Counted from the first letter of the stretch, positions 17,779 to 26,506 are shown. The stretch: DNA of 64,000 bases from CAVPPA01 sp963841325 (GCA_963841325.1 CAWJBZ010000004.1:62001-126000); one strand, 5' to 3'. The notes: generated from the letters alone by a model not told the origin. A program made the numbers and translations.

Positions 17779-18015
17779 ATGGTAAAAACTAAATCTGTGA
17801 AAAAACATTATTTAGGATTTATTGACACGGTTGTGCTAATCACACTCGCCTTAATCTTTTTGATCATACTGGGGTGTGTATTTTATTATTATTCGCATAA
17901 TAATTATCAAAATCAAAGTCCCCAAAAGTTACCGGTAATTTGTAGTTGCCCGAATATGCCTGTCAAGACAGGCATTACCGGTACTGGTCCAGCACCTTGT
18001 TATTGTCCCGAGTAA
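17779..18015 (+). CDS. Small single-pass protein with Cys/Pro-rich tail
   Basis: A 78-residue protein with a basic N-terminus, one membrane helix at about 14-36 and an outside tail containing CSCPNMP and PCYCPE. The paired Cys-x-Cys motifs suggest disulfides or metal binding outside the cell. A perfect 20-base palindrome lies inside the tail-coding part. No family was recognised. Confidence 0.65.
   Translation: MVKTKSVKKHYLGFIDTVVLITLALIFLIILGCVFYYYSHNNYQNQSPQKLPVICSCPNMPVKTGITGTGPAPCYCPE
17956..17975. repeat. Perfect 20-base palindrome inside a coding region
   Basis: ATGCCTGTC, AA, GACAGGCAT. It is flanked on both sides by TACCGGTA (in 17931-17939 and 17975-17982). It encodes part of the Cys-rich tail of the small protein. 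It could be an inserted short palindromic repeat or an RNA hairpin. No second copy was noticed in the window. Confidence 0.5.
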
Positions 18016-18094
18016 TACTGGCGATAGCTATTAAGCCGTTGGTTTTATAAATCATCAAATAAATGAAATGTGCTAATGGCAATTAGTTTCGTAA

Positions 18095-18751
18095 TTAACT
18101 CGTGGGGGTGTCTTTTGACTGATGGTACAGCCCAACAATGTGTAAAATAATAATCCCGGCAAACACCGCAACCGTGACGGCTAACGAGAGACCGATATAT
18201 TGCTGAATCAGCCCGTGAAAGTCTGTCCCTAATTTTTTGCCAACGCTCATAAAGATCAAAATCCAGGCCGTAGATGAAATAATTGTACTGATTGCAAAAG
18301 TAGAATAACGGACACCTGACGATCCCGCTAACACCGTAATGATTATCCGTAGTCCGGGGATATGACGGCCAATAATAATCGCCCAGACACTTTGCTTGGC
18401 AAACAATCTCTCGGCACGTCTGACATGTTTTTCACTAACGAAAACAAATTGAGCTAGTTTAGTTAAGATTAATTGCCCCCAACGCCTGGATAAGAAGAAC
18501 AAGACCGACGCACCAGCCAAGATAGATATCAGAGCTAAAATAAAGGCTGGCCAAAATTCTGATGCATTACCAGGAATCGACAGTTTATAGCCAACATAAG
18601 CTAAGACGGCATCGCCTGGCATGACAATCGGGATGCCCAACTCTTCAACAAAAAGCAGTAGTAACGGGGATAATATTAACTGACTAGCAATAAAATGCTG
18701 TATTGCGTCGGTATATTGATCAAACCAAGATAACCAAGAAGCATAATACAC
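18095..18751 (-). CDS. DedA family membrane protein
   Basis: A 218-residue DedA/SNARE-associated protein. Seen: LLLFVEELGIPIVMPGDAVLAYVGY near residue 30 and a GRHIPGLRIIITVLAG segment near residue 125, both typical of the family, plus four or five hydrophobic helices. DedA proteins help with membrane lipid homeostasis, probably by moving lipid carriers across the membrane. Undecaprenyl phosphate is one such lipid, which would fit a cell making surface glycan. Length is normal. Confidence 0.9.
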   Translation of the reverse strand: MYYASWLSWFDQYTDAIQHFIASQLILSPLLLLFVEELGIPIVMPGDAVLAYVGYKLSIPGNASEFWPAFILALISILAGASVLFFLSRRWGQLILTKLAQFVFVSEKHVRRAERLFAKQSVWAIIIGRHIPGLRIIITVLAGSSGVRYSTFAISTIISSTAWILIFMSVGKKLGTDFHGLIQQYIGLSLAVTVAVFAGIIILHIVGLYHQSKDTPTS

Positions 18752-18962
18752 GAGGTATAGTTTACACTTTTATCTATTAGTCTCTAAAAAATTTATACGT
18801 ATTTAGATATATGTGTGATATTGATCACATATACTTTTAATGCCTTTACGATTTTTTATAATATGAATATAGGCAGTTGTGGGTAAGAGGTTTCTCATCA
18901 GATACTCAGTTAAATGCATATACTGATACCCATAACACCGAATATAAAAGGGAAGCTGAGCA

Positions 18963-19154
18963 ATGAAAGCTAAAAAATTCCAGGAACCGATTCGCAAACC
19001 TCACCCTGACGCATATCATTTCACTTCTCATCTAAAAGAACAGCGGCTACATGAGCTTGACCGCGGTTATCTGCGCCAATTGCGGCAGCTACGTCGGATC
19101 GTTTGGTCTGCCAAATTGAAACGCGAAACAACATCTAAGCACTTTCCTAGCTAG
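18963..19154 (+). CDS. Small basic protein
   Basis: A 63-residue Arg/Lys/His-rich protein (QRLHELDRGYLRQLRQLRRIVW) with no membrane helix. A GGAAG sequence lies about 8 bases upstream of the ATG. No family was recognised. It could bind RNA or DNA. Support is moderate because it is short, but it lies in otherwise empty sequence and resembles the small basic protein at 20292 in composition. Confidence 0.45.
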   Translation: MKAKKFQEPIRKPHPDAYHFTSHLKEQRLHELDRGYLRQLRQLRRIVWSAKLKRETTSKHFPS

Positions 19155-19209
19155 CCGGAAAGTCTACTGTATCATTCAAAACTAACCGTAAAACGTGCTA
19201 GCTATATAG

Positions 19210-20169
19210 TTATGGATCAGGTGAATTATAGTCGTCAATGTCATGAAATTTAGCCCGGTTAATATAAAGACTGAAGGCCCGCTGATCAGCAGTAGTTAGG
19301 GGGCGTTTAATGCTCCGTGGCCAAAGTCGCAGTACTCTTACCGAATCAAACTCAAAAACATAAAACAACACTTGAGCTTGTAAGTAAATCCAATAAATTA
19401 ATCCCAATATAATAGCAAATGTTCCGTAAAGATTATCTAAATTTCTAAGTTCACGAGCAACCAGGTAGCCACCAAGACTCTGTAAGATTTCTAGACTGAT
19501 CGCAGCAATTGCCGCTCCGACCCATATTTGACGCAATGGTTTATGTACCGACAAGCTTATTTTCATTACCAACACCAACATCCAGAACAGAAACACTAGT
19601 GTTAATAGAATTGAGAGTATTTCGAAAAAGAGATTATGCCCGAATACTAAAGCGTAACCAGCCACCACCGGAGCCAGAAGTAAACCAAGGCCTCCGATGA
19701 TGATAATTCCTAGGCTACGCAGAATTGAACCAGGGAAGCTACTGCGCCGTCCTCGCGGTACTTGCCAGATATGGTCTAAGCCACCCCGCAATACGTCTGC
19801 CGCACCACGAATGCCATAAAGTGTCAGCAACAAACCAATAACTAGCGCGATGCCGGTTTTGGTCAGACCATGGATGTTTTGCTGTAGATCATGACCGATA
19901 ACTGGGAAATAGGTATTGGCGCCGTGAATAATTTGGTTCTTAAGTTGAGTATTGTCTCGCAAGAATAATCGCAATGCGCTAGTTAACACTAGTAGCAGCG
20001 GAAATAGTGCTAAAAAACCATAATAAGTAAATAATGCCGCCCGGCGACCAGCCTCATCTTCCCGATGTTTCTTGATAACGGCATACAAAAATCCGGCACG
20101 TTTATGATTTTGTTGGTAGTGATCGAAACGACTAACTAGCTGTTGAAACGTATTACTGACCAGTGGCAT
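19210..20169 (-). CDS. YihY/BrkB family membrane protein
   Basis: A 319-residue YihY/virulence-factor-BrkB-type inner-membrane protein. Seen: AALFTYYGFLALFPLLLVLTSALRLFL near residue 40, GIRGAADVLRGGLDHIWQVPRG near 130, and NLYGTFAIILGLIYWIYLQAQVLFYVFEF near 260, with about six membrane helices. The role is poorly known (transport or envelope). The start at MPLVSNT was chosen; an upstream in-frame ATG at 20220 would add 17 residues without family support. Confidence 0.88.
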   Translation of the reverse strand: MPLVSNTFQQLVSRFDHYQQNHKRAGFLYAVIKKHREDEAGRRAALFTYYGFLALFPLLLVLTSALRLFLRDNTQLKNQIIHGANTYFPVIGHDLQQNIHGLTKTGIALVIGLLLTLYGIRGAADVLRGGLDHIWQVPRGRRSSFPGSILRSLGIIIIGGLGLLLAPVVAGYALVFGHNLFFEILSILLTLVFLFWMLVLVMKISLSVHKPLRQIWVGAAIAAISLEILQSLGGYLVARELRNLDNLYGTFAIILGLIYWIYLQAQVLFYVFEFDSVRVLRLWPRSIKRPLTTADQRAFSLYINRAKFHDIDDYNSPDP

Positions 20170-20291
20170 CTTGATCTCCACTATAACAAAACCAAGATGT
20201 ACCTGCCTAATGTTAGGCATATGTTAGAAAGCTTACAGCTTAGCCAGCTTAAAATGACTAGTATGATAAGCATAAAAGTTAAGGAGGGGGT

Positions 20292-20423
20292 ATGCGCTAC
20301 AACGAAGAAGCACTTATGGAAACCTTCGATCGTTGGGATCGCCAAGAACGCCGCCAACGTTTTTTAAGACGTATGGAGCGTAAATTCTATGCGAAATACC
20401 GTTTAGCACAGAGCCGCCGCTGA
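20292..20423 (+). CDS. Small basic protein (43 residues)
   Basis: A short gene with an exceptional ribosome-binding site, AAGGAGG at 20281-20287, placed just before the ATG. The protein is rich in Arg and Glu (MRYNEEALMETFDRWDRQE, then an RRQRFLRRMERKFYAKYR stretch) and should be helical. It is followed at once by an intrinsic terminator, so it is a single-gene unit. No family was recognised; binding to RNA or the ribosome is a guess. Confidence 0.65.
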   Translation: MRYNEEALMETFDRWDRQERRQRFLRRMERKFYAKYRLAQSRR

Positions 20424-20451
20424 AGTTTACTGTATATCAAAATCTATCCTT

Positions 20452-20480
20452 ACTACGCCCCCAAAAGGGGCGTAGTTTTT
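20452..20480 (+). terminator. Intrinsic terminator after the 43-residue protein gene
   Basis: ACTACGCCCC and GGGGCGTAGT form a perfect 10-base stem around a CAAAA loop, followed by a T-run. It ends the rightward unit and also separates it from the leftward gene ending at 20487. Confidence 0.9.
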
Positions 20481-20486
20481 AGATAC

Positions 20487-21147
20487 TCAGAACCGAAGAC
20501 GGCGCATTAATTGATCAACGGGGTCATTTCTTGGCTCTTCTATGGGCAAGTGAGCACTTAAAACTTTAATTATTTTATCTTCATCTGCAGGGTCAAAATA
20601 AACTGTGGTATACGTCGCAAACCTTTTAAGCGGCACTAACTCTATTCTCTGAGAATGCCCCTTCGGGTACAACCGAAAATGAGCGAAATTCGCTAAACAT
20701 ATGATGCATACGACCAATTGTTAAGCCCTGATCGTCAACTGTATAGGTCATTTCCCGGGGTTTATGGGCCCCATAGATACCCAGTAATAATATTCCGATG
20801 AATACTAACGCTGTTGAAATTTTGTCTTTAGTCATAAACCAAACTAGGGCCGCTATAATAATGGCTACCAGACCGAGCAGTGTATACCAGCCGACCGATT
20901 TATAGTGACCGATAAACTCTGAAGCAGTCCAGTTAACGCCGTTTGGTGATGTACTCAGATCTGTCGGGTGAATTGCCCTAGTATGATTGTCGGATAGATT
21001 TGCCATAGGGACGTTAGCAGTCAGTGGTTGTGGTAATTTTGACGGTGCTTGCTTTTCCGAAGTTATCTTATCGGAGGTCATGACCGAATCAGGTTTAAAT
21101 AGATTTGGATCATCAGATGTGTTGCCGGGGGTTGTATCGTCATTCAT
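20487..21147 (-). CDS. Membrane-anchored hypothetical protein, frameshifted
   Basis: A protein with a disordered Asp/Thr/Ser-rich N-terminus (about 75 residues), two adjacent membrane helices (YTLLGLVAIIIAALVWF and ALVFIGILLLGIYG) and a cytosolic C-terminal domain of PH-like appearance. The frame from 21147 stops at 20626 after SVVPEGAFSENRVSAA. The natural continuation (IELVPLKRFATYTTVYFDP to DQLMRRLRF) is in the +1 frame and ends at 20487. The shift lies near 20645-20656 and fits one extra base. I recall similar intact proteins in Saccharibacteria. Function unknown. Confidence 0.75.
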
Positions 21148-21191
21148 AAGCGTTATTTTATAGCTTATACCCAAAGGTTTGCAAACAGCTA

Positions 21192-21281
21192 TGGCGGAGG
21201 GGGTGGGATTCGGACCCACGAAGCCTTGCGGCTTGCCAGTTTTCAGGACTGGTGGAATAAACCGGACTATCCGACCCCTCC
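21192..21281 (-). tRNA. tRNA-Ser (anticodon TGA)
   Basis: A class II tRNA on the minus strand. It has acceptor GGAGGGG pairing with CCCCTCC, anticodon stem CCAGT/ACTGG with loop CCTGAAA giving TGA (codon UCA), a long variable arm (CAAGCCGCAAGGCTTC), a GGTCCGAAT T-loop and an encoded CCA. About 90 bases. Confidence 0.95.
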
Positions 21282-21434
21282 AGAGGTCATACAACTAATG
21301 CAGGCTGCTATTTTGAAGTACTCTCAGGTCTGTATTATAGGTGTTGTTGGGGTAATGCTCAACGGCTTTAGTTTAATCTTATGTAACTAGTGACTAACGG
21401 TATTGGAAGACTTATAATACAATGGCCCATTCAG

Positions 21435-21528
21435 GGAGAGGTACCCAAGTTGGCTGAAGGGGACGGTTTGCTAAATCGTTAGGGGGATGCAAGTCCCCGC
21501 GAGGGTTCGAATCCCTCTCTCTCCGCCA
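21435..21528 (+). tRNA. tRNA-Ser (anticodon GCT)
   Basis: A class II tRNA. It has acceptor GGAGAGG pairing with TCTCTCC, anticodon loop TTGCTAA giving GCT (codon AGC/U), a long variable arm (GGGGGATGCAAGTCCCC), a GGTTCGAAT T-loop and an encoded CCA. About 94 bases. This is the third serine tRNA in 7 kb. Confidence 0.95.
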
Positions 21529-21604
21529 GTTAGTTACAGCGCATAATTTGTTCGAACCAACCAACTTGTTGTATTTATTGCGTTGTAAATAAGTTATCTA
21601 ATGG

Positions 21605-21634
21605 TTGCATACTCTTTGACTGCTAAGCTATACT
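21605..21634 (+). promoter_or_regulatory. Putative hsp20 promoter
   Basis: TTGCAT (21605-21610), an 18-base spacer and TATACT (21629-21634), about 55 bases before the hsp20 start. No CIRCE-like repeat was seen, so control may differ from that of groSL. Confidence 0.5.
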
Positions 21635-21688
21635 GCTATTAAGACAAATACGCAAGACTCATTTAGTAATTATCTGGAGGGTAACAAC

Positions 21689-22162
21689 ATGGCGCGACGT
21701 AATCGCGACGACGATCTATTGCTCGAAGAAGATGAGCTGACAGCGGCATTTTTAGGTGATGATGATACTAGCGCAGCTGCAGCGCCAACCACAGCAACAC
21801 CAACTACTGACAGCGAGTGGACTGAAGAAGAAGCTGTTGTAGCCGGTCAGTTGGCGGTCGATGTTTATGAAACTAAGGAACGATTGGTCGTTAAAGCTCG
21901 TACTGCTGGTGTCAATAAGAGTGAGTTGGATGTAAGTATATCTGACAATCAGTTAACTATTAGGGGCACTCTTTCGGCGGGCGAAGAAGAAGTTGAGAAT
22001 TACTTTTTACAAGAATGCTATTGGGGTGAGTTCACCCGCACCATTGCTTTACCGGTACCAGTCAAGGAAGAAGAAATTGAAGCGGTATTGAAAGATGGTG
22101 TATTGACTATTAGTTTTGGCAAAGTTAAACAAGATACTGTTAAAAAGATACAAGTTTTGTAG
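21689..22162 (+). CDS. Hsp20/alpha-crystallin small heat-shock protein
   Basis: A 157-residue small heat-shock protein that holds unfolding proteins for refolding. After an acidic, Ala/Thr-rich N-terminal arm (residues 1-50), residues 54-150 form the alpha-crystallin domain: VDVYETKERLVVKARTAGV, LTIRGTL, and AVLKDGVLTISFGK, the usual last-strand motif. TGGAGGG upstream supports the start. It is a single gene with its own promoter. Confidence 0.92.
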   Translation: MARRNRDDDLLLEEDELTAAFLGDDDTSAAAAPTTATPTTDSEWTEEEAVVAGQLAVDVYETKERLVVKARTAGVNKSELDVSISDNQLTIRGTLSAGEEEVENYFLQECYWGEFTRTIALPVPVKEEEIEAVLKDGVLTISFGKVKQDTVKKIQVL

Positions 22163-22249
22163 AACTGGATAACTATCGAACATCAATGGTGTCGATAACA
22201 GATGCTATTGTTGGTGTTGTGTATTATTGTGACTTAGATATCGACCAAT

Positions 22250-23641
22250 TTAGTAACTAAGTAATAGTTCACTACTATTGGTCTGAATCACCAAACGCCA
22301 CCCTGACTTCTGTAAACTGGTTAATAATTGGTTGTTAAGGCTGCTCTTGGACAACAGAACACAATGAATATCGTACTTGGAAAATTGTTCTTTTCTGATT
22401 GTTTTGTTTTCAATTACTTGATTATAAATATTTAGATACTTTTGGCCTGAACTGTTACGCCAAGATGGCATTCGTCCGTCTATGTAAACTGGTTGGGAGG
22501 GTAGTTGCCATATGAGATATCCACCATAGTTATAGTCGTTAAATAAATTTCCATTACATGGATGAGCTCGTAAATAAGCAACGGCTTGAACTGGATATGG
22601 CATATTACGCTGTGGCCACGGGATAAAGGCAGCAACAAAAACATAGATCAACCATCCAACAATAAGCAACGCAAACGTTCTAATAACAACTTTACGTGGA
22701 CGATCTAATTCCTTTGGCAATTGGTCTTTGATCTCTTCATAATATTTCTCTAGGTCTTTGACTGCGGCGATAACGAAAAGGGGTACATTTCTGGTTGCCG
22801 CCATGGCGGCTGCAAGCATTATCGGTCCTATGTCTAACCAATTGGCTAGTTTCTTCCGGCGCAATAACCAAAAACCGGCTCCCCACAGACAAACAAAAGC
22901 AATTGCTGCCATTGGTAAATATAAAATAGCCCATTCGTCTATTTGGAAATGTAATGAGCTGTCAAATGTAGTTCGGGCAATTTCTACGTATAGGTTGAAG
23001 CCATAGGGGTTAATAAATGTGGCAATAATACTTAACGCCAGAGTGGCAGCCAGTATTTTTTGCCGTTTTCTAACCAGGTAATATGCCAAAATAGCTAGTC
23101 CAACGACGAATCCGGCATGCAAATTTGCCCACAGTACAAACATTAGGGGCATCAACCATATCCAGCGACCGTAGAGACTGGTAACTACTTTAAGTAAGAC
23201 GGCTAAAAGAAGTACTGTCCAAGCTATTGGTCTGATGCCGGCATATGGCGATAAGGCTGCTACAGCCAGCAATAACACTAATAACCGCGATCTGGCACTA
23301 ACTATAAACAGGGAAGCGGCCCATAGACCGGCAAAAACCACAGCTAACAGGTTATAGCCACCAACGCCATAAAGTAATGAAACGATAACGTCATTACCCC
23401 ATTCATGGTCAATCCAGTGAAAATTACGGGCAGTATAGGTAAAGATATCGTGGCTTGGGATACCATGAGCTCTGATGTAGTTTCCGGCTTGTAAATGCCA
23501 GCCGAAATCTGGGTCTATTCTGACCCAAGCTATTAAGAAGAAGCCAATAAAGACTAAAATGATCTTCAGGCATAAGTTAACTTTGGGTCGGTGCAATAGA
23601 GTGCTGACAGCATGTGATACTTGCTTCATTTGTCTCGTCAT
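22250..23641 (-). CDS. Polytopic membrane protein, GT-C-like
   Basis: A 463-residue protein with roughly ten membrane helices followed by a C-terminal outside domain of about 100 residues containing NDYNYGGYLIWQLPSQPVYIDGR. An Asp and Trp lie in the first outside loop (RIDPDFGWHLQAGNYI), the arrangement seen in GT-C glycosyltransferases and similar lipid-linked sugar enzymes. I recall this architecture in many bacterial membrane proteins without known function. A role in glycan assembly is inference. Confidence 0.6.
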   Translation of the reverse strand: MTRQMKQVSHAVSTLLHRPKVNLCLKIILVFIGFFLIAWVRIDPDFGWHLQAGNYIRAHGIPSHDIFTYTARNFHWIDHEWGNDVIVSLLYGVGGYNLLAVVFAGLWAASLFIVSARSRLLVLLLAVAALSPYAGIRPIAWTVLLLAVLLKVVTSLYGRWIWLMPLMFVLWANLHAGFVVGLAILAYYLVRKRQKILAATLALSIIATFINPYGFNLYVEIARTTFDSSLHFQIDEWAILYLPMAAIAFVCLWGAGFWLLRRKKLANWLDIGPIMLAAAMAATRNVPLFVIAAVKDLEKYYEEIKDQLPKELDRPRKVVIRTFALLIVGWLIYVFVAAFIPWPQRNMPYPVQAVAYLRAHPCNGNLFNDYNYGGYLIWQLPSQPVYIDGRMPSWRNSSGQKYLNIYNQVIENKTIRKEQFSKYDIHCVLLSKSSLNNQLLTSLQKSGWRLVIQTNSSELLLSY

Positions 23642-23742
23642 TGGATTTGTCCAACTAGTTGCCCAGCTAAAATACTCAATAATCTATCCTCTGCCCTAGA
23701 GTAATATACGGCAGGTTTTTAATTTTATCGATTAGAAATAAT

Positions 23743-23769
23743 AAAACACTCGCTAGCTGCGAGTGTTTT
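23743..23769 (-). terminator. Terminator of the pilin operon
   Basis: AAAACACTCGC and GCGAGTGTTTT form a perfect 11-base stem around a 5-base loop. It lies about 55 bases past the last pilin gene and is read on the minus strand with a following T-rich tail. Being symmetrical it could also act rightward. Confidence 0.85.
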
Positions 23770-23823
23770 ATAGTAACCAGAAATTTTAAAATTAAACTTT
23801 ATGGACAGTCTTTCTTCCAATTT

Positions 23824-24252
23824 TTAGCCAGCACCGCCGCTGCTATTTACAGTGGAAGCCTGGTTAATGACAAAGTGAACGACCAACTGCGCTAGAACGA
23901 CTACTACTAAACCCACCAGGGCATAGATAATCGTAGTTTTAGCTGCGCCCACCCGGCTACTGTCACCACCTGAGGTTATGTATCTTAAGCCACCGACAAT
24001 GATCATAACAACCGCTATCACCCCAACGATAGCTGAGAAAATATTCACAATATTGTCGAGCAGGGTTTGGAAACTGCTGGTAGTGGTTGATGGACAACCG
24101 GTACTACCGGACAGATCAAAACTAGTCCCACTACAAATTCCGTTGGTGATATTAACCTGAGCTGCTACTACCGCCGGTAAAGCCAGTGTCGGTACTGCAG
24201 CTATAAACAACATACTTAGTGCTATAGCCACATTCTTTAATTTCTTAGTCAT
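23824..24252 (-). CDS. VirB2/TrbC-type pilin
   Basis: A 142-residue T4SS pilin-like protein. It has a signal peptide with an ALPAVVAAQ cleavage-like region, a short outside segment with two Cys, then two hydrophobic helices around the family signature GGLRYITSGGDSSRVGAAK and a following IIYALVGLVVVVLAQLVV. VirB2-type proteins form the extracellular pilus. The inner Met (MTKKLKN) was chosen because of AAAGG upstream and a good signal peptide. It is the last gene of the five-pilin operon and precedes its terminator. Confidence 0.85.
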   Translation of the reverse strand: MTKKLKNVAIALSMLFIAAVPTLALPAVVAAQVNITNGICSGTSFDLSGSTGCPSTTTSSFQTLLDNIVNIFSAIVGVIAVVMIIVGGLRYITSGGDSSRVGAAKTTIIYALVGLVVVVLAQLVVHFVINQASTVNSSGGAG

Positions 24253-24369
24253 CGATTGCCTTTCTTTAGGAATATACCTATTAAACTTTATAGCATATAT
24301 AAATGAGTTAGTCATCAAGCATTATAAACCAGTTGACTTATTTACATAAGCCTAATGTAGAGTTGTTGA

Positions 24370-24795
24370 TTAGGTACTTTTAGTAACTTGGTTAATAACA
24401 AAGTGAACGATCAGCTGTGCTAGAACGACAATAATTATACCGACGATTGCATATAGTAAAGAAGCTCTTGCTTTGGATACGCTCTGTGGATTACCACCAG
24501 AGGTTATAAACTGTAGGCCAGCAATAATGATCATAATAACCGCAACTACTCCCACAATTATCGAGAAAATATTAATGATTGTGGTTAGGGTGGTATTTAA
24601 TTGACCACCGTTATCGTTGCAAGAATTACCAGTTACTAAGTTAACCCCCTGGCAAGCTTCGGTGGCAGCAGGACTCATAGCCATATAGTACGGCATTGGC
24701 CTAATTGATGATGCTCCAGCGCTGCCTACGAGTATTATGCTTGCTAAACCCGCTAGAACCAGACTAGTATTCAATAATTTTGTTATTAACTTCAT
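24370..24795 (-). CDS. VirB2/TrbC-type pilin
   Basis: A 141-residue pilin paralogue with the same plan: signal peptide ending near the SAGASS region, a short segment with two Cys (ACQGVNLVTGNSCN), then GLQFITSGGNPQSVSKARASLLYAIVG between two membrane helices. The second helix (VLAQLIVHFVIN) is nearly identical to that of the neighbour at 23824, so the two are recent paralogues. Same operon and direction. Confidence 0.85.
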   Translation of the reverse strand: MKLITKLLNTSLVLAGLASIILVGSAGASSIRPMPYYMAMSPAATEACQGVNLVTGNSCNDNGGQLNTTLTTIINIFSIIVGVVAVIMIIIAGLQFITSGGNPQSVSKARASLLYAIVGIIIVVLAQLIVHFVINQVTKST

Positions 24796-24814
24796 GAATA
24801 TTCTTATGACTAAA

Positions 24815-25210
24815 TCATACCTTACTTAGTACAAACCCAATAATACTCTCGGCCAAAACAATGATGACAATGCCGACGATAGCACCGATTAGTGCACCTC
24901 TTGCACCTTGAGCTTTAGCTGGATCACCACCAGACGTAATGAAGCGTAAGCCTGAAACTATAATAACTATAACTGCAGCGATGCCTGCTATTGTTGCTAT
25001 GATAAACGATATTTTAAGCAACAAGCCGTTAGGGCCAATTAAAGGGTTACTAGATGGATTGCTACCTGACACCCTTTCCTGGCACACTGTGCTATTGCTC
25101 CCACTGCCACTGCATACGTTATTAAATAAAACGTCAGCTGAAGCTATGGTTGGCATCAATCCAATGGCGAATACTAATACTATTATTAGAACTTTTGATT
25201 TACTGATCAT
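24815..25210 (-). CDS. VirB2/TrbC-type pilin
   Basis: A 131-residue pilin paralogue. It has a signal peptide ending in IASADV, two Cys in the outside segment (NVCSGSGSNSTVCQ), and the signature GLRFITSGGDPAKAQGARGALIGAIVG between two helices. Its start codon overlaps the stop of the upstream double-pilin gene by 4 bases (ATGA), implying coupled translation. Confidence 0.85.
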   Translation of the reverse strand: MISKSKVLIIVLVFAIGLMPTIASADVLFNNVCSGSGSNSTVCQERVSGSNPSSNPLIGPNGLLLKISFIIATIAGIAAVIVIIVSGLRFITSGGDPAKAQGARGALIGAIVGIVIIVLAESIIGFVLSKV

Positions 25211-25881
25211 AAAAACCTACCTAACACTAGTGACACAATCGATTCTGCCACAATCGCAACAATCAATCCTACTAATGCATAAATGACTGTGCTTCTTGCT
25301 GCTGCAGCGGCTTGTGGATCTCCGCTAGAGAAGACATAGCGAAGTCCACCAATAACAACGAACATTAGTGCTAGCGCTCCAATTATGCCAAAGGCATCCT
25401 GGAGAATAGTACCGACAATAGCCCCATTTACAGTATTTGTAGAATAAGGTAGGGAATTAAGATTAAGAGTCGCGTTATTAGAAGCAGATATATTACCACT
25501 ACCATTACCAGCACCTATACGATTGCCCAAATAAGATATGGTGGGGATGGCAATAATTGCAACAGCTAAACCAACAAGAGCATATATTATGGTTGACTGA
25601 GCCTGGGCTGTTGCGTTTGGTGAGCCTTGGCTCGTTATATATCTAATACCACCGTATATCACGAAAATAACCGCCACTAGACCCGCTATCATCAACAAGT
25701 CATCAATAATTGCCAGCAGAACAAGTAATGCATCGTTGGGACCGTTTAGTACAACATTGCAAGCCCCGGAGTTATCGGGCTGAACGTTCAAATACGCATA
25801 CCAAGGCTTCAGACCTAAAAAGCTCCATTGTTGGCAACTTGTAGTCGTTGTAGCTGCGAAAATTTTCAATAAGCTAACCAT
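25207..25881 (-). CDS. Double-module VirB2-type pilin
   Basis: A 224-residue protein with two complete pilin modules in tandem. Module one centres on GGIRYITSQGSPNATAQAQS near residue 83, module two on GGLRYVFSSGDPQAAAAARS near residue 188, each between two hydrophobic helices. A Ser/Asn-rich linker joins them. This is a gene fusion or internal duplication, about 1.6 times the length of its neighbours. It might cap or seed the pilus, or act as a membrane adaptor. Its 5' end overlaps the previous gene by 8 bases and its 3' end the next by 4. Confidence 0.8.
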   Translation of the reverse strand: MVSLLKIFAATTTTSCQQWSFLGLKPWYAYLNVQPDNSGACNVVLNGPNDALLVLLAIIDDLLMIAGLVAVIFVIYGGIRYITSQGSPNATAQAQSTIIYALVGLAVAIIAIPTISYLGNRIGAGNGSGNISASNNATLNLNSLPYSTNTVNGAIVGTILQDAFGIIGALALMFVVIGGLRYVFSSGDPQAAAAARSTVIYALVGLIVAIVAESIVSLVLGRFL

Positions 25882-26347
25882 GCAAGAAACCTCCTGGCAT
25901 TAGGAACTGCAAAAATGCATATAACAGTATATACGCAAGTAACCCAAGCAGTGCATTGGTGATGTGCCTTCTCCCAGAAGCAAGCCTCTGCGGGTCTCCG
26001 CTAGATGAGCTGTATTCTATCCCGCCAATTATCACGGCAACTACAACTACCAACCCGACTGCACCAGATAAAACATTTATGAATGGATTAATATATTTAG
26101 CAAATAAACATGCCATAGGGGTGCTTTGACTGCCATTAGGACAACATGTGATTTGACCACCCGTACTACTTCCAGACTGCACAGCAACTTCTCCTGATGG
26201 ACAAGTACTAGTATCGGCCATGTAATTCAGGGGAGCAGCAAAAACGCTTGGTCCCATAGAAGCTGTTAGGATAGTAAAAATTCCCAAAAACAATACATGC
26301 CCAAATATTCTCTGTTTGTATTTCATAATATGCATCATAAAGGTCAT
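25874..26347 (-). CDS. VirB2-type pilin (divergent)
   Basis: A 157-residue pilin-like protein and first gene of the operon. It has a signal peptide (FLGIFTILTASMGPSVFAAP), an outside segment with four Cys (including TCCPNG), then GGIEYSSSSGDPQRLASGRRHITNALLG between two helices. It differs from its paralogues by Glu in the signature and the Cys-rich insert. The start is supported by AGGA 8 bases upstream. It is the leftmost product read from the divergent region shared with the gene at 26507. Confidence 0.8.
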   Translation of the reverse strand: MTFMMHIMKYKQRIFGHVLFLGIFTILTASMGPSVFAAPLNYMADTSTCPSGEVAVQSGSSTGGQITCCPNGSQSTPMACLFAKYINPFINVLSGAVGLVVVVAVIIGGIEYSSSSGDPQRLASGRRHITNALLGLLAYILLYAFLQFLMPGGFLHG

Positions 26348-26506
26348 GCTTCTTTTCCTAGACTATATCGTTTATCTGTTTATCAATCAAGAGTAAGCGT
26401 AAGTTGCAATGCATCAATGTTGGCAAAGTATCACATCTATGTTAGCGTTAACTTAGGTTCGTCTTGCGACGAAAGTATCTTTGATAAATTGGAGGGATTA
26501 CTACCA

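Noticed and set aside
18803..18997. 64-codon frame on the minus strand between DedA and the small basic gene
   Set aside because: No ribosome-binding site, odd composition and no family; treated as intergenic.
20626..21294. Long start for the membrane protein running through tRNA-Ser
   Set aside because: The first 49 codons would lie in the tRNA gene and its flank; the inner Met at 21147 is the natural start.
26297..26506. Upstream extension of the gene at 26507
   Set aside because: It overlaps the certain pilin gene on the other strand and has no good start; GGAGGG supports the ATG at 26507.
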